A stretch of DNA of 64,000 nt from Metallyticus violacea (GCA_030762175.1 CM060833.1:156051501-156115500); one strand, 5' to 3'. Shown: positions 1 through 10,570, numbered from the stretch's first letter. Numbers and translations are program-made. Notes: generated from the letters alone by a model not told the origin.

Positions 1-316
1 TTTTCTCGACTCATTTGAAAATTTTTGAATCAATGTTTTATGATGGAATATGAGGGGGATGCTTTCCCTTTATTCCCCGTCCAATTGCTGTTAATTTCAT
101 TTGGAGTAAATCCTTCTTTTGTGAAGAACTTAATAACAGCTGGATACTCCATTTCTACACATGGCCCTCTATATGCAACTATATCTGAATAACTGAACAC
201 AGCGGAGCAGAAGTTACAGTTGCAATCATTTACTTAACAAATAAGGTATGACACCAGATAACGGTTTTGTGAAGGTGATAATCCTTATCGGCGAGGCCGG
301 AAACTTATGGACTTAA
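1..316 (-). mobile_element. mariner element, 5' end, cut by window edge
   Basis: This is the 5' terminal part of a mariner DNA transposon lying on the minus strand. Read leftwards from the ATG at 150-152 it gives a transposase N-terminus with PAVIKFFTKEGFTP, the first helix-turn-helix region of mariner transposases, and it matches the copy at 59699-60978 over its whole length. The terminal inverted repeat core GGCCGGAAACTT at 295-306 is the outer end. Only the first 50 or so codons are in the window. Several differences from the other copy and stop codons make it a decayed copy. Confidence 0.8.
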
Positions 317-951
317 CCTTGCTGAAGTTTGGTAAATTTTTTGTGAACCTCCGTGACATGTCTAAATTGTCATCGATGAACTTCAACCACAATGTAGGAA
401 CGTGACTGTCAGATTGTAAAAAGCTTTCTCTAGTCGGGTCATAAATTAATTGACATACGCCATCGTAGCGTTCATGGTTGTACATTTTAAATGTAAAATA
501 TATTGATCCTAAAAAGTGACAGAATTACGAGTGAGAACTAGCATCACAAGATAGCAGATAATGTCAGTGAATGGAGTGTGGGAAGAGGAAGGTTATTTAA
601 AAATAATTCAACGCGGTAATACCTTCGACATGTGGAATATTTGTGTATAGCAAAATCTAAAAATCCGTATTTACAAACAATTAACAAACAATACCTGGAT
701 TTAAGAACAGTTTAACAAAGGAATTACAGGGTTTACCAAATTTAACAAAGAATACCTTTATAATAGAACACCTGGGTGAGTGTAAGTGGATGAAAAAAAG
801 CATAGACTTGCAAGGAAGTGTCAGAAATTTTAATTTTTCAATAAGTCTCTACATATTTTCTATTATTTATACTATACATTATTCACATTGCCTTCTTTTG
901 TAATATCAAAAAGAAAACGTAACATTAACGTTAATACAAGAATGTTATAAA

Positions 952-1130
952 TTGAGAGGTCTCTTTTTTCAGGCGTGAAGTTCTTTTACGTGCGGTGAAT
1001 CTACACACGGGACGAACGACTTTACATCCCTTCAAAAAGCAGCTATACTTAAGATTTTATGCCCTAAAATCCATCGACTCAAGCCGGATTTACACCCGCG
1101 ACCTTAGACTTTGGTGGAACAAGTGAAGTC
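952..1130 (-). repeat. SINE-A copy, strongly diverged and truncated
   Basis: Matches the body of the SINE-A family (described at 30952) in reverse, from the segment TTTCAGGCGTGAAGTTC through the B-box region at about 1085-1105. Many substitutions, and the tail end and A-box half are missing, so it is an old copy. Confidence 0.6.
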
Positions 1131-1227
1131 ATACCATATACTTTTAGTTTACATTTATAGAAGAAATCGCTTTAGATATAACTATTAAATTCTGCAAGTC
1201 AAATCATACCACCAGAATAATATCGAG

Positions 1228-1330
1228 ACTTCATGGTCTAGTGGTACATTAGGGAGGTCCGGAGATCCTGGGTTAGATTCCCGATCAGTTCAAGCTGTCT
1301 GGGTAAGATCTTTTTCGGATAAGGTCTTGA
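1228..1330 (+). repeat. Third tRNA-like SINE-type sequence (single copy here)
   Basis: The stretch ATGGTCTAGTGGTACATTAG resembles a polymerase III A box and GGGTTAGATTCCC, about 40 bases on, a B box. The spacing is tRNA-like, but the arms do not fold into a clean cloverleaf. It directly abuts the SINE-A copy at 1352. It is probably a short tRNA-derived element of a family different from SINE-A and SINE-B, but no second copy is seen in the window. Confidence 0.4.
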
Positions 1331-1351
1331 GAAGGTGATTTTTTTTTGAAT

Positions 1352-1637
1352 TGGTCTATTTAGGTACGCTCTTTAAATCTCAGGTTCTGAACGTTCCATT
1401 CTAATCAGGGCGTGAAACGCCGGACAAATTTTGCTCAGAGGGCTCTTCTTTCAGGCTTGAAGTTCTTTATCGTGCCGTAAATGTACGACACGGGACCCAC
1501 GGATTTGCTTCCCTTCCGAAGGAAGCCATACTTAGGATTTTTACCCCCGAAAAAATCCATCTATCCTGGCCGGGTATGAACCCGCGATCTTGGGTTTAGG
1601 AAGCAATTATGGTTACTACTACACCACCAGAACTGAC
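1352..1637 (-). repeat. SINE-A copy, full length
   Basis: Complete reverse copy of SINE-A: tail end at about 1352-1365, body with the conserved CTTCCTTCGGAAG-type segment (here CTTCCGAAGGAAG at 1514-1526), and promoter head ending in ACCACCAGAAC at 1622-1632. It is moderately diverged from the best copies. Confidence 0.85.
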
Positions 1638-2108
1638 TTCTCGAGAAGATAAATGCCACATAGCAGTAAGGTGTCAAGCACTCCCAGTTTATTTGCGCCA
1701 TCATTAATTCATTGCATTTCATTCATCACTACAGACTTATACCTATAGTTTTTACAACCACAATTTACAGACGTTCCGAGAAGGGTAATGTAATCCAAAC
1801 GACAATAAATAAAACATATAAAATATAAAAGACCTTAAATTGGTTATCAGTTTCCTCTTATCTCACAATTTCTTCTTTATCTTTAATGTATACTTATGTT
1901 GTAATTCTTGACTAACAGTATCCATAAATCACATGTAATATTTTGGTGCAAAAAATATATATTAAATTCCTTATTGAAATTTTTGCGATACATTGATGCT
2001 TTGAAAAAAATTGCACTTAACTTGTTGATGACATGTAATATATTTTTCTAATGCAATGTGGATCAAGATATTCTGTATTATAACTGGCTATATAGAAATG
2101 TGACTTAC

Positions 2109-2202
2109 TTTTGGAACGGACCTAGTGTGGACTCGTACTTTATCTTTCAAGTCTGTAGGCATTCTTTCTTTTATCTGACCATGACCACCAGACTTTCGTG
2201 TA
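2109..2202 (-). CDS. Internal exon of an unidentified minus-strand gene
   Basis: On the minus strand the sequence reads tttaatctctag, then an open frame, then CCAAAA followed by the donor gtaagt. The first base completes a codon begun in an earlier exon; the next 31 codons are open and begin TRKSGGHGQIKERMPTDLKD, a basic, hydrophilic, protein-like stretch, and end RVHTRSVPK. The two other frames are less protein-like and one has a stop. I infer it belongs to the gene that starts at 4746, since it is downstream on the same strand, but exon 1 ends in phase 0 and this exon starts one base before a codon boundary, so at least one more exon should lie between them. Protein not recognised. Confidence 0.5.
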
Positions 2203-2549
2203 CTAGAGATTAAATTTTTGCTTTTAAGGGCATAGTGTATACTTTTCTAAGTGATTCAAAGAGTATTTAAATAGGGGATCTTACAAACATGGATTTTATT
2301 TCTATGCGAAATCTGTACCTATAATTATTTTTCCTTTTGGATTCTTTAGCAGTAATTTTGCACAATATATGTATTTGTTAACAACTTTCTAACTTCAGTT
2401 TTCATAGTCTTCGTGGCTTATTTTAGCCAACATTTATACCTATAATTGTTTTTACAATTTTCACAATCAATAAGGATATATTCTGATCCAAAATCTTATA
2501 AAATTTCTTTACAGAAATCCGTTTATTGTGGTTCTAACATTGTACACAG

Positions 2550-2645
2550 TTGTCTCAATTTACCGCTGTTAACAGCCAAGTCTTCCAAATTCATGAAACA
2601 TTATCGGCTGTTGCTCATCTCTCCACCCAAGTGTCAGATTTTCCA
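2550..2645 (+). CDS. Candidate exon of an unidentified plus-strand gene
   Basis: A 96-base, 32-codon open frame bounded by ttctaacattgtacacag (branch-like CTAAC plus acceptor) and CCA|gtaagc (near-perfect donor). Both ends are phase 0. The translation starts LSQFTAVNSQVFQIHETLSA and ends STQVSDFP, which looks like real protein. It lies on the same strand as, and has the same phase as, the exons at 12194, 15646 and 19696, so it may belong to that gene. The antisense strand also has an open, bordered reading with internal stops, so orientation is not beyond doubt. Confidence 0.42.
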
Positions 2646-2659
2646 GTAAGCAAATCAAG

Positions 2660-3950
2660 AAGCTGATGGTATGCTTTTGTTTTGAGAGAGAAAAAATAAC
2701 TTTTGTATTCTTACTGAAAATCAATATTGCAGATAGAACTATTTTATTGTATATAGTTTCGGAACAATAATAAATATTGTAATATACTTAGAAATATGTG
2801 TCCATTATGTGTTTTAGTAATACAAAAGTTGCAGTTAGACCATATTATTTTAAGGTCACGAAATGATGAAATAAAGAAGTTGGTATAAAATCGAGAGAAA
2901 TGTTATGATTATATAGAAAAGTGGCTAGTAATGTATACCTCTAATATTTATATGAAAATATTGTTGTTTCTTTATCACTCCGTTTTTAAGATTTCATTTC
3001 TAATGTTGCTGTTTAGGAATTTATCATTTTAATATTTTTTTTGTGTTTCAGTGTTGGTACTTATACAGCCGTAATGTTCCTTAAAGCTTGAAATATAATG
3101 CTCAGTAATAAATGTTTTGCTCTGCAGTTAACACAACTTAAGTGCTATTTGCACAATTGCAAACAAAACAGAGATCAAAAGAACCATCTTTCATTGTTTT
3201 ACATGGAAGGAAGTTAAAATGTAATTAAATATTCTGGACAACATGCTGGTAATTAATCCTGCAGATTTGGTGAACGTGTTAAAAGTAATGATTATGTAAT
3301 ATTTCCATGCATATTTCAGGTGCACTTAAAAGAAAATTTTCAAATATAAGTTATTTGAAAGATTAATAATTTCATTTACAATCACTCGAGTTTCTCAGAA
3401 TTAAAAGCTGGTTAAAATTCTGTTAACTGGCTAGCCTACATTAAAAATAAAGACGATTACCTAATTGGATAATGAAATATGAATACTATGTATAGCTTAT
3501 ATATGAGTTATACATTTCTTGTATATTTATTATATACAACAGGGAATGTTGAAATATTTAAGATCTTGAAAATAGCGGATTTCTAACTCTGAGAAACCCG
3601 TGTGTTTTTTTCAGCTCTTTCTTAATATTGAAAGCAAACATTTTGAGTGATTTAGTAGTGGCTTAATCGAATTGTAATTCTTCCAGTTATCCTCTTATAG
3701 CCAACACTTCCTACTGATTTCTTAACATAATGAAAAGCTGACTCATAAAGTACCAAATACGTCCCTCTCAGAGGAAGTTCGGTAGTTCTGGAGTAGGTTT
3801 TATTCTGGAGAATATCATCCTGGGAAATGCTATGCTACGTAAATATGGGCGCACTAGGAGTTCCATGGCATTAATCGTTTCAAAAACCTATGGCGGCCAG
3901 GGTGCGACATTAAAAGGTTACAGAAATAACACACTGACATAGATTATGTT
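2660..3950. other. AT-rich, no gene recognised
   Basis: No long open frame, repeat family or RNA gene is seen. Several TTTCAG-type acceptor-like strings occur, but none opens a convincing exon with a donor. Probably intron of the flanking genes. Confidence 0.5.
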
Positions 3951-4021
3951 TACAAGTCGTTTCAGAACGAGTGTTCAACACTTCGAAACAGATTTTGCGT
4001 AATTGAAAACAGAACCAACTG

Positions 4022-4111
4022 ATAAGGATGAAAAACTGTCTAGCGAAATAATGAAAAAGTTGAAATTAGCCCATTATAAACTAAAATTGAAGCGAAAACA
4101 TGTCTGCTTTA
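4022..4111 (+). other. Coding-like stretch, unresolved
   Basis: A lysine-rich open frame reading PTDKDEKLSSEIMKKLKLAH and continuing to HVCFTQ, followed by GTTTGG. An in-frame stop lies just upstream, and an adjacent frame is also protein-like (NECSTLRNRFCVIENRTN), which suggests a frameshifted remnant of a transposase or retrocopy and not an intact exon. Confidence 0.25.
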
Positions 4112-4235
4112 CACAGGTTTGGCGCTTTTTTTCTATAGAAGATACTTTGATAATAATAAAGGTGAACGCAATGATATAAGTCATAATGCAATGCTTACAG
4201 ATGTGTTAAAATTACAACAAAAGAATTTCAAGTGC

Positions 4236-4301
<66 letters not shown>
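4236..4301 (+). repeat. (TAA)n microsatellite
   Basis: About 22 uninterrupted TAA units. An open frame that reads through it as poly-asparagine is a by-product of the repeat. Confidence 0.97.
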
Positions 4302-4303
<2 letters not shown>

Positions 4304-4713
4304 TGAACTATAAAAGCATAAATGGAGCAGATATTATTTGAAATATGTGTTATTTTATAATGACTAGGTGAATAAATGAAAATTACAGCATTAAGCAATA
4401 ATTGTCGTGGTATACAAAGTTGTACACTTAATATAATAAATTTAATTATATGATATATAGATATATAGTAAAAACTATGATCAGAATTTTAAGTTTATCA
4501 GCATGGTTACAGCGGAAATATTGCCGACATAGACATCAACTTTAAGACTAGTACTAATATATATTAATTTGCCCCATCATGCTGTCTGAAAACATTTATT
4601 CTTTGGAGTCCGCCAACTAACATAATTTAATTTGTAAACACTTTTTGGGGTATACTAAGAGACTAAATACCTTTAATTAAGCGTTTGATCATTACGATAC
4701 AATTGGAACTTAC

Positions 4714-4746
4714 CTCATCGTCAAAATTGTTGTCAGGGTCCGACAT
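4714..4746 (-). CDS. First coding exon of an unidentified minus-strand gene
   Basis: On the minus strand an ATG in context CTAAATGTC opens 11 codons, MSDPDNNFDDE, and ends in GAG|gtaagt, a perfect splice donor, in phase 0. An in-frame TAA lies immediately before the ATG with no AG in between, so this must be a start and not an internal exon. The acidic N-terminus is of a kind common in nuclear proteins such as RNA-polymerase and elongation-factor subunits, but 11 residues do not identify a family. The gene runs leftwards; 2109-2202 is its likely later exon. Confidence 0.6.
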
Positions 4747-4925
4747 TTAGTCAAGTGACGTGAGTCCCACCAAACGCTGCTCAAAGCGATGAAAATAGAA
4801 ACATACAAAGCAGATAGCTGTGGGGGCTTGGTGGGGTTCTGCTAGGGGTTCATCGCGGTAGTCGCTCTGTGGTCCCTGAACAACAGACCCTAGCTGTTAG
4901 CAATATATGGTGCATAGTAATAGCA
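4747..4925 (-). promoter_or_regulatory. Probable 5' leader and promoter of the minus-strand gene
   Basis: The 180 bases upstream of the ATG at 4746 are GC-richer than the surroundings and include ACTCACGTCACTTGAC (overlapping CACGTCA, a CRE-like or E-box-like element) at 4749-4764. A segment at about 4884-4920 (CAACAGACCCTAGCTGT) recurs at 16374-16390. The role is inferred from position; no TATA box is evident. Confidence 0.35.
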
Positions 4926-4947
4926 TAGTAATAACAGAAGTACCCAG

Positions 4948-4948
<1 letters not shown>

Positions 4949-5001
<53 letters not shown>
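4949..5001 (+). repeat. (TA)n microsatellite
   Basis: About 26 pure TA units. Confidence 0.97.
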
Positions 5002-5004
<3 letters not shown>

Positions 5005-5051
5005 GAAAACTTCAAAGGACATGGGAGATATCCGATAGTATAGTTTTACAG

Positions 5052-5130
5052 GAAAGCTAGCTGTTTCTCAATTGATGAAAACCGTACATCAGAGACGTTA
5101 CCTAGTGATAAATTAGCGTGTCTGACGAAA
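5052..5130 (+). CDS. Weak exon candidate, plus-strand gene
   Basis: After tagttttacag comes one base plus 26 open codons reading KASCFSIDENRTSETLPSDK then LACLTK, and then gtagtt as a possible donor in phase 0, which would join the phase-0 exon at 12194. The frame stays open to about 5230, so the exon could be longer. The acceptor is poor, with little polypyrimidine tract. The translation looks like protein, but there is no firm support. Confidence 0.28.
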
Positions 5131-5797
5131 GTAGTTTGGGAAAGTTTAATTAGTATAGCTACAGTTATTGCTTATTCTAGTATTTTTCTCACAAAGTTTG
5201 TGTGCTGTAGGTGGCTAGAACACTGTACTTAGTAGAATCGTGTTCAATTAGCATGAGGTCCATTTTTTTTCCGTTTTATTTTTGCATTTTATCTTCATTC
5301 TGAAAAGGGCAAATGCCGATTTAGACTTCAAAGAGGCTCAGTTGTGTATTCACCAATTGTAACTGTCCACTCTGAAAACCTATGATGATCTACATAGCAT
5401 GTAAATGCGCAAAAGAAATAATTGTGAGTCGTAGAGGGGTTCATTAAATTTACACTGCTGAAACTCTTTGGCATTACAAGTATGATAGCGCTCGTTTATT
5501 TTGTTGGCATTTGAAATGTAGTAGTAGTGGTAGTAGTGCATTTATTTACTAAATATATTTGCTACAAATCTAACTCATGCATGTCGCACGGGTCCTGGGA
5601 CCGAACATGCTTTCCTAATGCACTAGTAAATACCTGAAAATACAAAAGCAATATTACGTACAATTAATTCCAAAAGCTATTGTAACTAATGCTCCCCTAC
5701 CCCCTTTCCGGTTGTCTGCCTCTTCCGATCTAATCTGCATCACTTTGTTTAAAATTTTACTTACTCCCTCCTCCTCCTTTCTATCTGCCAGCAAAGC

Positions 5798-6062
5798 ACC
5801 GCCACGGTTGGCCTAGGTTGTTAAGACGCGAACTCGTGAGCGGGAGGTCTGGGGTTCGGATCTTGTCCCTGATTTAGATCTTTTCCAGGTTTTCCTCATT
5901 CCTCATAAATGGAAAATGCCGGGGAGGTACCCTAAACTTATGCCTGGAATGTTTCTTTTCTAAAAAAATAAAGAAAAATCCTTTCCCAATATATCATCTC
6001 ATGTATCATCAGTGTCCGCCGACTGTGGTGCCTAGTTGTAAAAACGGCGTTAAATACTTTTC
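5798..6062 (+). repeat. SINE-B copy, full length
   Basis: Head CACCGCCACGGTTGGCC with A-box-like and B-box-like (GGGGTTCGGATC) segments, body with TTTTCCAGGTTTTCCTCA, and tail GGCGTTAAATACTTTTC followed by a run of nine A. Both flanks are pyrimidine-rich and may be one older repeat split by this insertion. Family described at 6996. Confidence 0.88.
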
Positions 6063-6388
6063 AAAAAAAAATGCCACAGCCCTCTTAACAAACGGGACCA
6101 GTAGGCGTCTTTTTCTGCATTCCTTCGTCCGCTGGCCGCCGGAATATGTTCCTAAGATTCTTTTTCTGCACATATAGGGCAGAATTTCGTACCCTCTCTG
6201 TTACTTTAGTAATTTACCACGCGTCTAACCTAAACCAAGCGAGTCTCTGAGCATTTGAAAATTCTCTTATGTAAGGAGTAGAACAAGACCTGAGGAGCTC
6301 TGCTGTAGGATATCAACGCGGTATTAGAAACGCAAATATTATACCAATTCACCAATATGACAACTTTTTGCTCCGCACGAGTATCACC

Positions 6389-6930
6389 GCGGCCTTTAAT
6401 GCTAATGATAACATTGTTACTGGAGAATTTCCATCTTTTTCACCAGGAATGACATAATAAGTACTAGCGTTCTTTCTTTTAAATGAGGAAATAGCAAGAT
6501 TGGTAAAACATCTGGACGGAAGTACAATAACCCTCCCTCCCAAAAAACACTTGAAGCAAGGCCTTCAGGAAGCGAGACAACATTTAAAAACATCTGCACT
6601 CAGCACCATAAAATATGCAGAAGAGAATCGACCGAAATGTTTGATTGTAGCGAAGCACAACGCTTCGACTTTATGACCTAGCTAGCGCTCCACTGTTTTA
6701 TCACACTACCGTTTTATGGCTTATGGAACACTCTGCAAACCTCTTTCAGCAAACTTCAGTTACTACAAACAAGGCAAAACCTGTGGAGCAGAGAAATGCT
6801 CATGTGTTTGTCCCCTCTACTTATTTTATTAGCCCATTGCTGCAACTCCAGAGATAGCAACTCGATTTTCGACACTGTTGTATCATCTCTAGGAGAATTT
6901 GCCCCGTTTTTGAGAAGGAAATTAAGATTA
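6389..6930 (+). pseudogene. Coding-like remnant of unknown origin
   Basis: One frame is open from 6389 to 6676 apart from a TAATAA at 6455-6460. Its second part reads NEEIARLVKHLDGSTITLPP and continues KKHLKQGLQEARQHLKTSAL, ending in TGA at 6674. Beyond the stop, two other frames remain open for 50 or so codons, including YYKQGKTCGAEKCSC. The frame changes and stops fit a decayed retrocopy or transposable-element gene. Not recognised. Unlike its surroundings it is about 45% GC. Confidence 0.35.
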
Positions 6931-6995
6931 ATATAAGGCGCGATTAAAGTATTTATTCATGTATTCATTAGTTGTATTCCTTACCGGTTAATTGT

Positions 6996-7250
6996 CACCG
7001 CCACGGGTGGCCGAGGTCGTTAAGGCGCGTACTGTGAACGGTAGGTCTGGGGTTCGAATCCCGCCAGGACCTCCCTTCCTGACTGAGGTTTTTTCCAAGT
7101 TTTCTTTAGTCCTCATAAATGGAAAATGCCGAGGAGGTACCCTAAACATAGGCCTGGAACGCTTCCTTTAAAAATATATTATTTCATGTATCATCAGTGT
7201 TCACCGCCTGTGGTGCCTCAGAAGTAAAAACGGGCGTTAAACACTATTAA
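6996..7250 (+). repeat. SINE-B copy, full length (family description)
   Basis: SINE-B is a roughly 255-base tRNA-derived element. The head reads ACCGCCACGGGTGGCCGAGG; TGGCCGAGGTCGTTAAGGCG is like the A box of a class II (Leu/Ser-type) tRNA and GGGGTTCGAATCCCGCC is a B box. The body holds TTTTCCAAGTTTTCTT, CTCATAAATGGAAAATGCC and GTATCATCAGTGTTCACCGC. The 3' end is GGGCGTTAAACACTATT plus a short A-rich tail. Twelve copies occur here on both strands, with differing divergence. SINEs are noncoding and mobilised by LINE machinery. Confidence 0.92.
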
Positions 7251-7284
7251 ATAAAAATGAAATGATAAATTAGAAAGGGAATTT

Positions 7285-7436
7285 TTTGAGAAGGAAGATT
7301 TCCAAGCCTAAATTTAGGGCACCGCCCCGGTATTTGTCATTAATGAGAACTGAGGAAAACCAGGAAACACTCCTCAATAAGGGAGAACAGTCCTGGCGTG
7401 AATCGGGTACGAGTAACTTCGGTCACCCATGTCGGG
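7285..7436 (-). repeat. SINE-B fragment, inverted next to the previous copy
   Basis: Reverse-orientation SINE-B part running from AAGCCTAAATTTAGGGCACC to the head remnant TTCGGTCACCCATGTCGG. It lacks the 3' third of the element. With the copy at 6996 it forms an inverted pair about 35 bases apart. Confidence 0.7.
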
Positions 7437-7904
7437 ACTGCTTATAATGCTATATGTACTGAAACTTAATTCAACCTGTATAAAAAAAGCTATTTGCAAA
7501 ACGTTCGTCAATTTTAAACACGAGTTAATAGCACATCCGCAGTATTGACAATTCAAAAAAGAAATATTGTGATCAAAATTTGACATGTATTTTTAAAACA
7601 TTTACCATAAGTTAAAAACAAACTTGCGCAATAGCATACCTTTAAGATGCAAGTAAAAGGAGTATAAACCTTTAGAATTTTCCCATTTTATTAAACTTAT
7701 TTGCGTTGCGATGTAGGATTGGCATGTGTTTTATCAGTTTCTTGCAATCACTCAGTGAATTGAATAGAAATTTAACTTTAACTACACAACAACTTTTTCA
7801 GTGGAAATACAATAAGAACACAGAATTTGCATAGCAAACTTTGATCAGTAATTTGCTGGCACGTCAAGTAATGCTAAGTTTAATCGAACTATTTCAGCAA
7901 ACAG

Positions 7905-8530
7905 CATATGCCATGGAAGCGCTGTACTACTTTAGAAAGGAAGAAAACGCTATCTCTTTTATTAAAGTTTTCATCACCAGAACGGTTTTCCAAACGCAGA
8001 ATTAAACGTTACACTTTAATAAATCTGCTACATGACTTGAAACTATTTGCAAGTATGGAGCTCTGTGAATGGTTGGTTCTTCGTGTAACGCGGAGCTAAT
8101 CCTCACTTGTAGAAAACCATTTATGCATCGATGAAGCTTCGTTTAAACTGAACGCCCAGGTAAACCGCTACAATTGTGTTTTTGTGCTAGTGAAAACACA
8201 AATTTAATTATCACGGAAGACCTATAACTCCCGATGTGACTGTTTGGGGTGGCATTTGGAGAAGAGGGGGTTATGAAACCATTCTTTTTTTGAAGCAATG
8301 GCTACCAGCATTGGAAGCGTTAACAAGAAATTCCAGAAATTGAAAACAGCCCATATTGCCGAGTTATGGTTGGCATGGCAACAGAACGGAGCCTCGCTTG
8401 GGTTTGACATTTCATAAAAGAATGAATTTTACAACAGAATATCCCCCCAGTATATGCGACCTCACACCATGTCACTTTTTGCTTTGCGGATCCTTAAAAT
8501 ATTAAGTTTTAACCTACAAATCTGACGAAA
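7905..8530 (+). pseudogene. Decayed Tc1/mariner-superfamily transposase
   Basis: Broken frames in consistent order: IDEASFKLNAQVNRYNC (the DEA-F-LNG-VNR-N region holding the first catalytic Asp), then VTVWGGIWRRGGYE (the VWGG block), then QNGASLGFDIS in place of the QDGAPPHY block, then RISPQYMRPHT in place of PPRSPDLTPCD. Stops and frameshifts throughout. This motif order is that of the insect transposases that usually carry a DUF4817-type helix-turn-helix. No inverted repeats were found. Confidence 0.55.
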
Positions 8531-8896
8531 TTAAGCTATTGCAACAGTTGATAGAACAGTCGTTTTATAAACGGAATAAGAACCATAGTTATGTCCTGCA
8601 ACTGTAAACTGATGCCTACCCAATATGAATTTTATGTTAAAATGATAATCTCCATTTTGAAAAAAAAAAACACTTTAAAATATGTACAACAAAAGAGAAG
8701 TAAACTGTTGCTTTGGTTAACTAGGAGAAGTTTTTTTTTATCTCATCTGTACTTAAACTCCATTGATTTATCTTGCTATTGTAGTGGAAAATATTTAAAA
8801 ACAAAAAAATATCTTCAGATGTATAGTGAAATAACTGCAGATTCTGTAATTGTCGTTTCTTAAAGTTTACAAGCCTATGGCGTTGCGTTTGTTAAC

Positions 8897-8960
8897 TGTG
8901 TGTGTGTGTGTGTGTGTGCGCGTGCGTGCGTGCGTGCGTGTGTGTGTGAGAGAGAGAGAA
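8897..8960 (+). repeat. (GT)n/(CGTG)n/(GA)n compound microsatellite
   Basis: GT repeats pass into CGTG repeats, back to GT and then to GA repeats. Confidence 0.95.
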
Positions 8961-9287
8961 GCTTAGCAAAAGCTTTTAGAAATATTTTACTGCAATCATT
9001 TTAAGTGAATAGATCATGTTGAGTAAAGGATTAAAAGAGAGATAAGTTAGAATTCCCGCACCGTCTAAACAGCTTTTGAGGCAAGTTGTTCAGTCACGAA
9101 ATTGGATGCTGGGGGACAGCTGTATACTGATAACTTAAACCCGCTTTTTATACTTCCGCTTTAACTTGAAGTAAATCCAACTCTCTTAGTTTAAATGGAA
9201 CACCCAATATTTTTCATAATTTCAAATAATGCTGTTTTAGAGTTTTTCAAAAAGTACTCACACTAGATAATTCATAAATATTGAGTC

Positions 9288-9571
9288 GGTCCTGGTGGTG
9301 TAGTAGTAACCATACTTGCCTTTTAAACCCAAGATCGCGTGTTTAAACCCGGCCGGGATCGATGGATATTTTTGGGCGTAAAAATCCTAAGTATGGCTTC
9401 CTTCGGAAGGGAAGTAAAGCCGTGGGTCCCGTGTCGCACATTTACGGCACGAAAAAGAACCTCAAGCCTGAAAGAAGAGGCCTCTGAGCAAAATTTGTCG
9501 GCCGTTTCACGCCCTGAATAGAATGGGACGCTTATGACCTGAGATGTTAAAGAGCGTCCGTAAATAAACAA
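9288..9571 (+). repeat. SINE-A copy, full length
   Basis: Head GGTCCTGGTGGTGTAGTAGT, B-box region with one disrupted base, body with CTTCCTTCGGAAG at 9399-9411, and tail GAGCGTCCGTAAATAAACAA. Open frames on both strands across it come from the repeat. Confidence 0.9.
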
Positions 9572-9699
9572 ATCAACATAAATATTGATACAGGAAGGCC
9601 TTATTTAAGGGATTACTTCTGACATCTAGTGTGTTAAATAATTTTATCTGATGAGCGAAACGGAAAGAATTCTAATTTTAATCATGGTTGGCTGTGAAA

Positions 9700-10570
9700 A
9701 CAGTCTAACAATCTCATCGAGAGGCAGTACATTTATCTAATGCTATGTATCTGGAACGCAATCCAGTTTCACATACAACAGTGACGAGGGCCATAAATAA
9801 ATTTACTCAACTGGAAACGTAAAGAATATACAAAGATACGATCGACCGAAAAGTGTAACTGATGACAATACTTCCTTAGATGTTCTCCTCAGTGTTCAAG
9901 AAAAACCCGAAAGTTTCTACTGCAAATTTGTCGTTAGAATCAAATATAAGTCAACTTTCCGTAATGAAAATTCTTAGCAGTGCCAAACAACAATCCAGTT
10001 TTCTCAGACGAAGCCATATTCTGCCTAAATGATTTTGTTAGCAGACACAACTGCCGATACTGGTCAGATGTAAATCCACAATGAGTGGAGGAGAACCACA
10101 CGTAGTATCGATAAATAATGTTTGGGCTGGTGTTGCTACTGATCATATTATTGTTTTTTCTTCTTTGGAGAACGCTAAATGATATTACATATTTGAATTT
10201 GCTTCAGAATCATGTAGTACCTGCTATCGTAAATTTGTTGCCACATTCAGTCAACATTGGACTAGAAATGACGTTTGTTTCCAACGAGATGGCGCTCCTG
10301 CTATGGAAAAATGTACGTCAGCACTTAGACCACGTTTTTCCACAATGATTTGGTAGGGTAGGTTACATAGATTGACCAACAAGATTACCGTATTTGTCAC
10401 ATTTAGACTTAGGCCTTTTAAAGTCAATAGTATATTAAGAAAGAGCCAGAAACTTAGCTCTGGAGTATGGAATAATAGCAGCGAAGCAAGACATTCCTAA
10501 AGTCTGCTTAAGTCATTCCTTAAATGCTTTCTATGATCGACTCGCATATATCAAACAGTTGAAAGCTACT
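9700..10570 (+). pseudogene. Decayed Tc1/mariner-superfamily transposase (DUF4817 type)
   Basis: Ordered but frameshifted blocks: a helix-turn-helix tail reading VSHTTVTRAINKFTQ then SVTDDNTSLDVLLSVQEKP and SLESNISQLSVMKIL; SDEAIFCLNDFVSRHNCRYW with the first catalytic Asp; NNVWAGVATDHII; and FQRDGAPA with the second Asp position. C-terminal blocks are barely readable. At least four frameshifts or stops. It is a different copy from that at 7905, and the two are not obviously the same subfamily. No terminal repeats found. Confidence 0.65.

Noticed and set aside
4119..4313. Poly-asparagine protein
   Set aside because: The open frame is created by the (TAA)n microsatellite.
2550..5130. ABC transporter of the ABCD type
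   Set aside because: The 2550 exon has a loose likeness to an ABCD segment, but no Walker A, signature or Walker B sequence was found in any following exon.
8591..8863. 90-residue protein gene
   Set aside because: Low-complexity AT-rich frame with an A10 run, no splice or family support.
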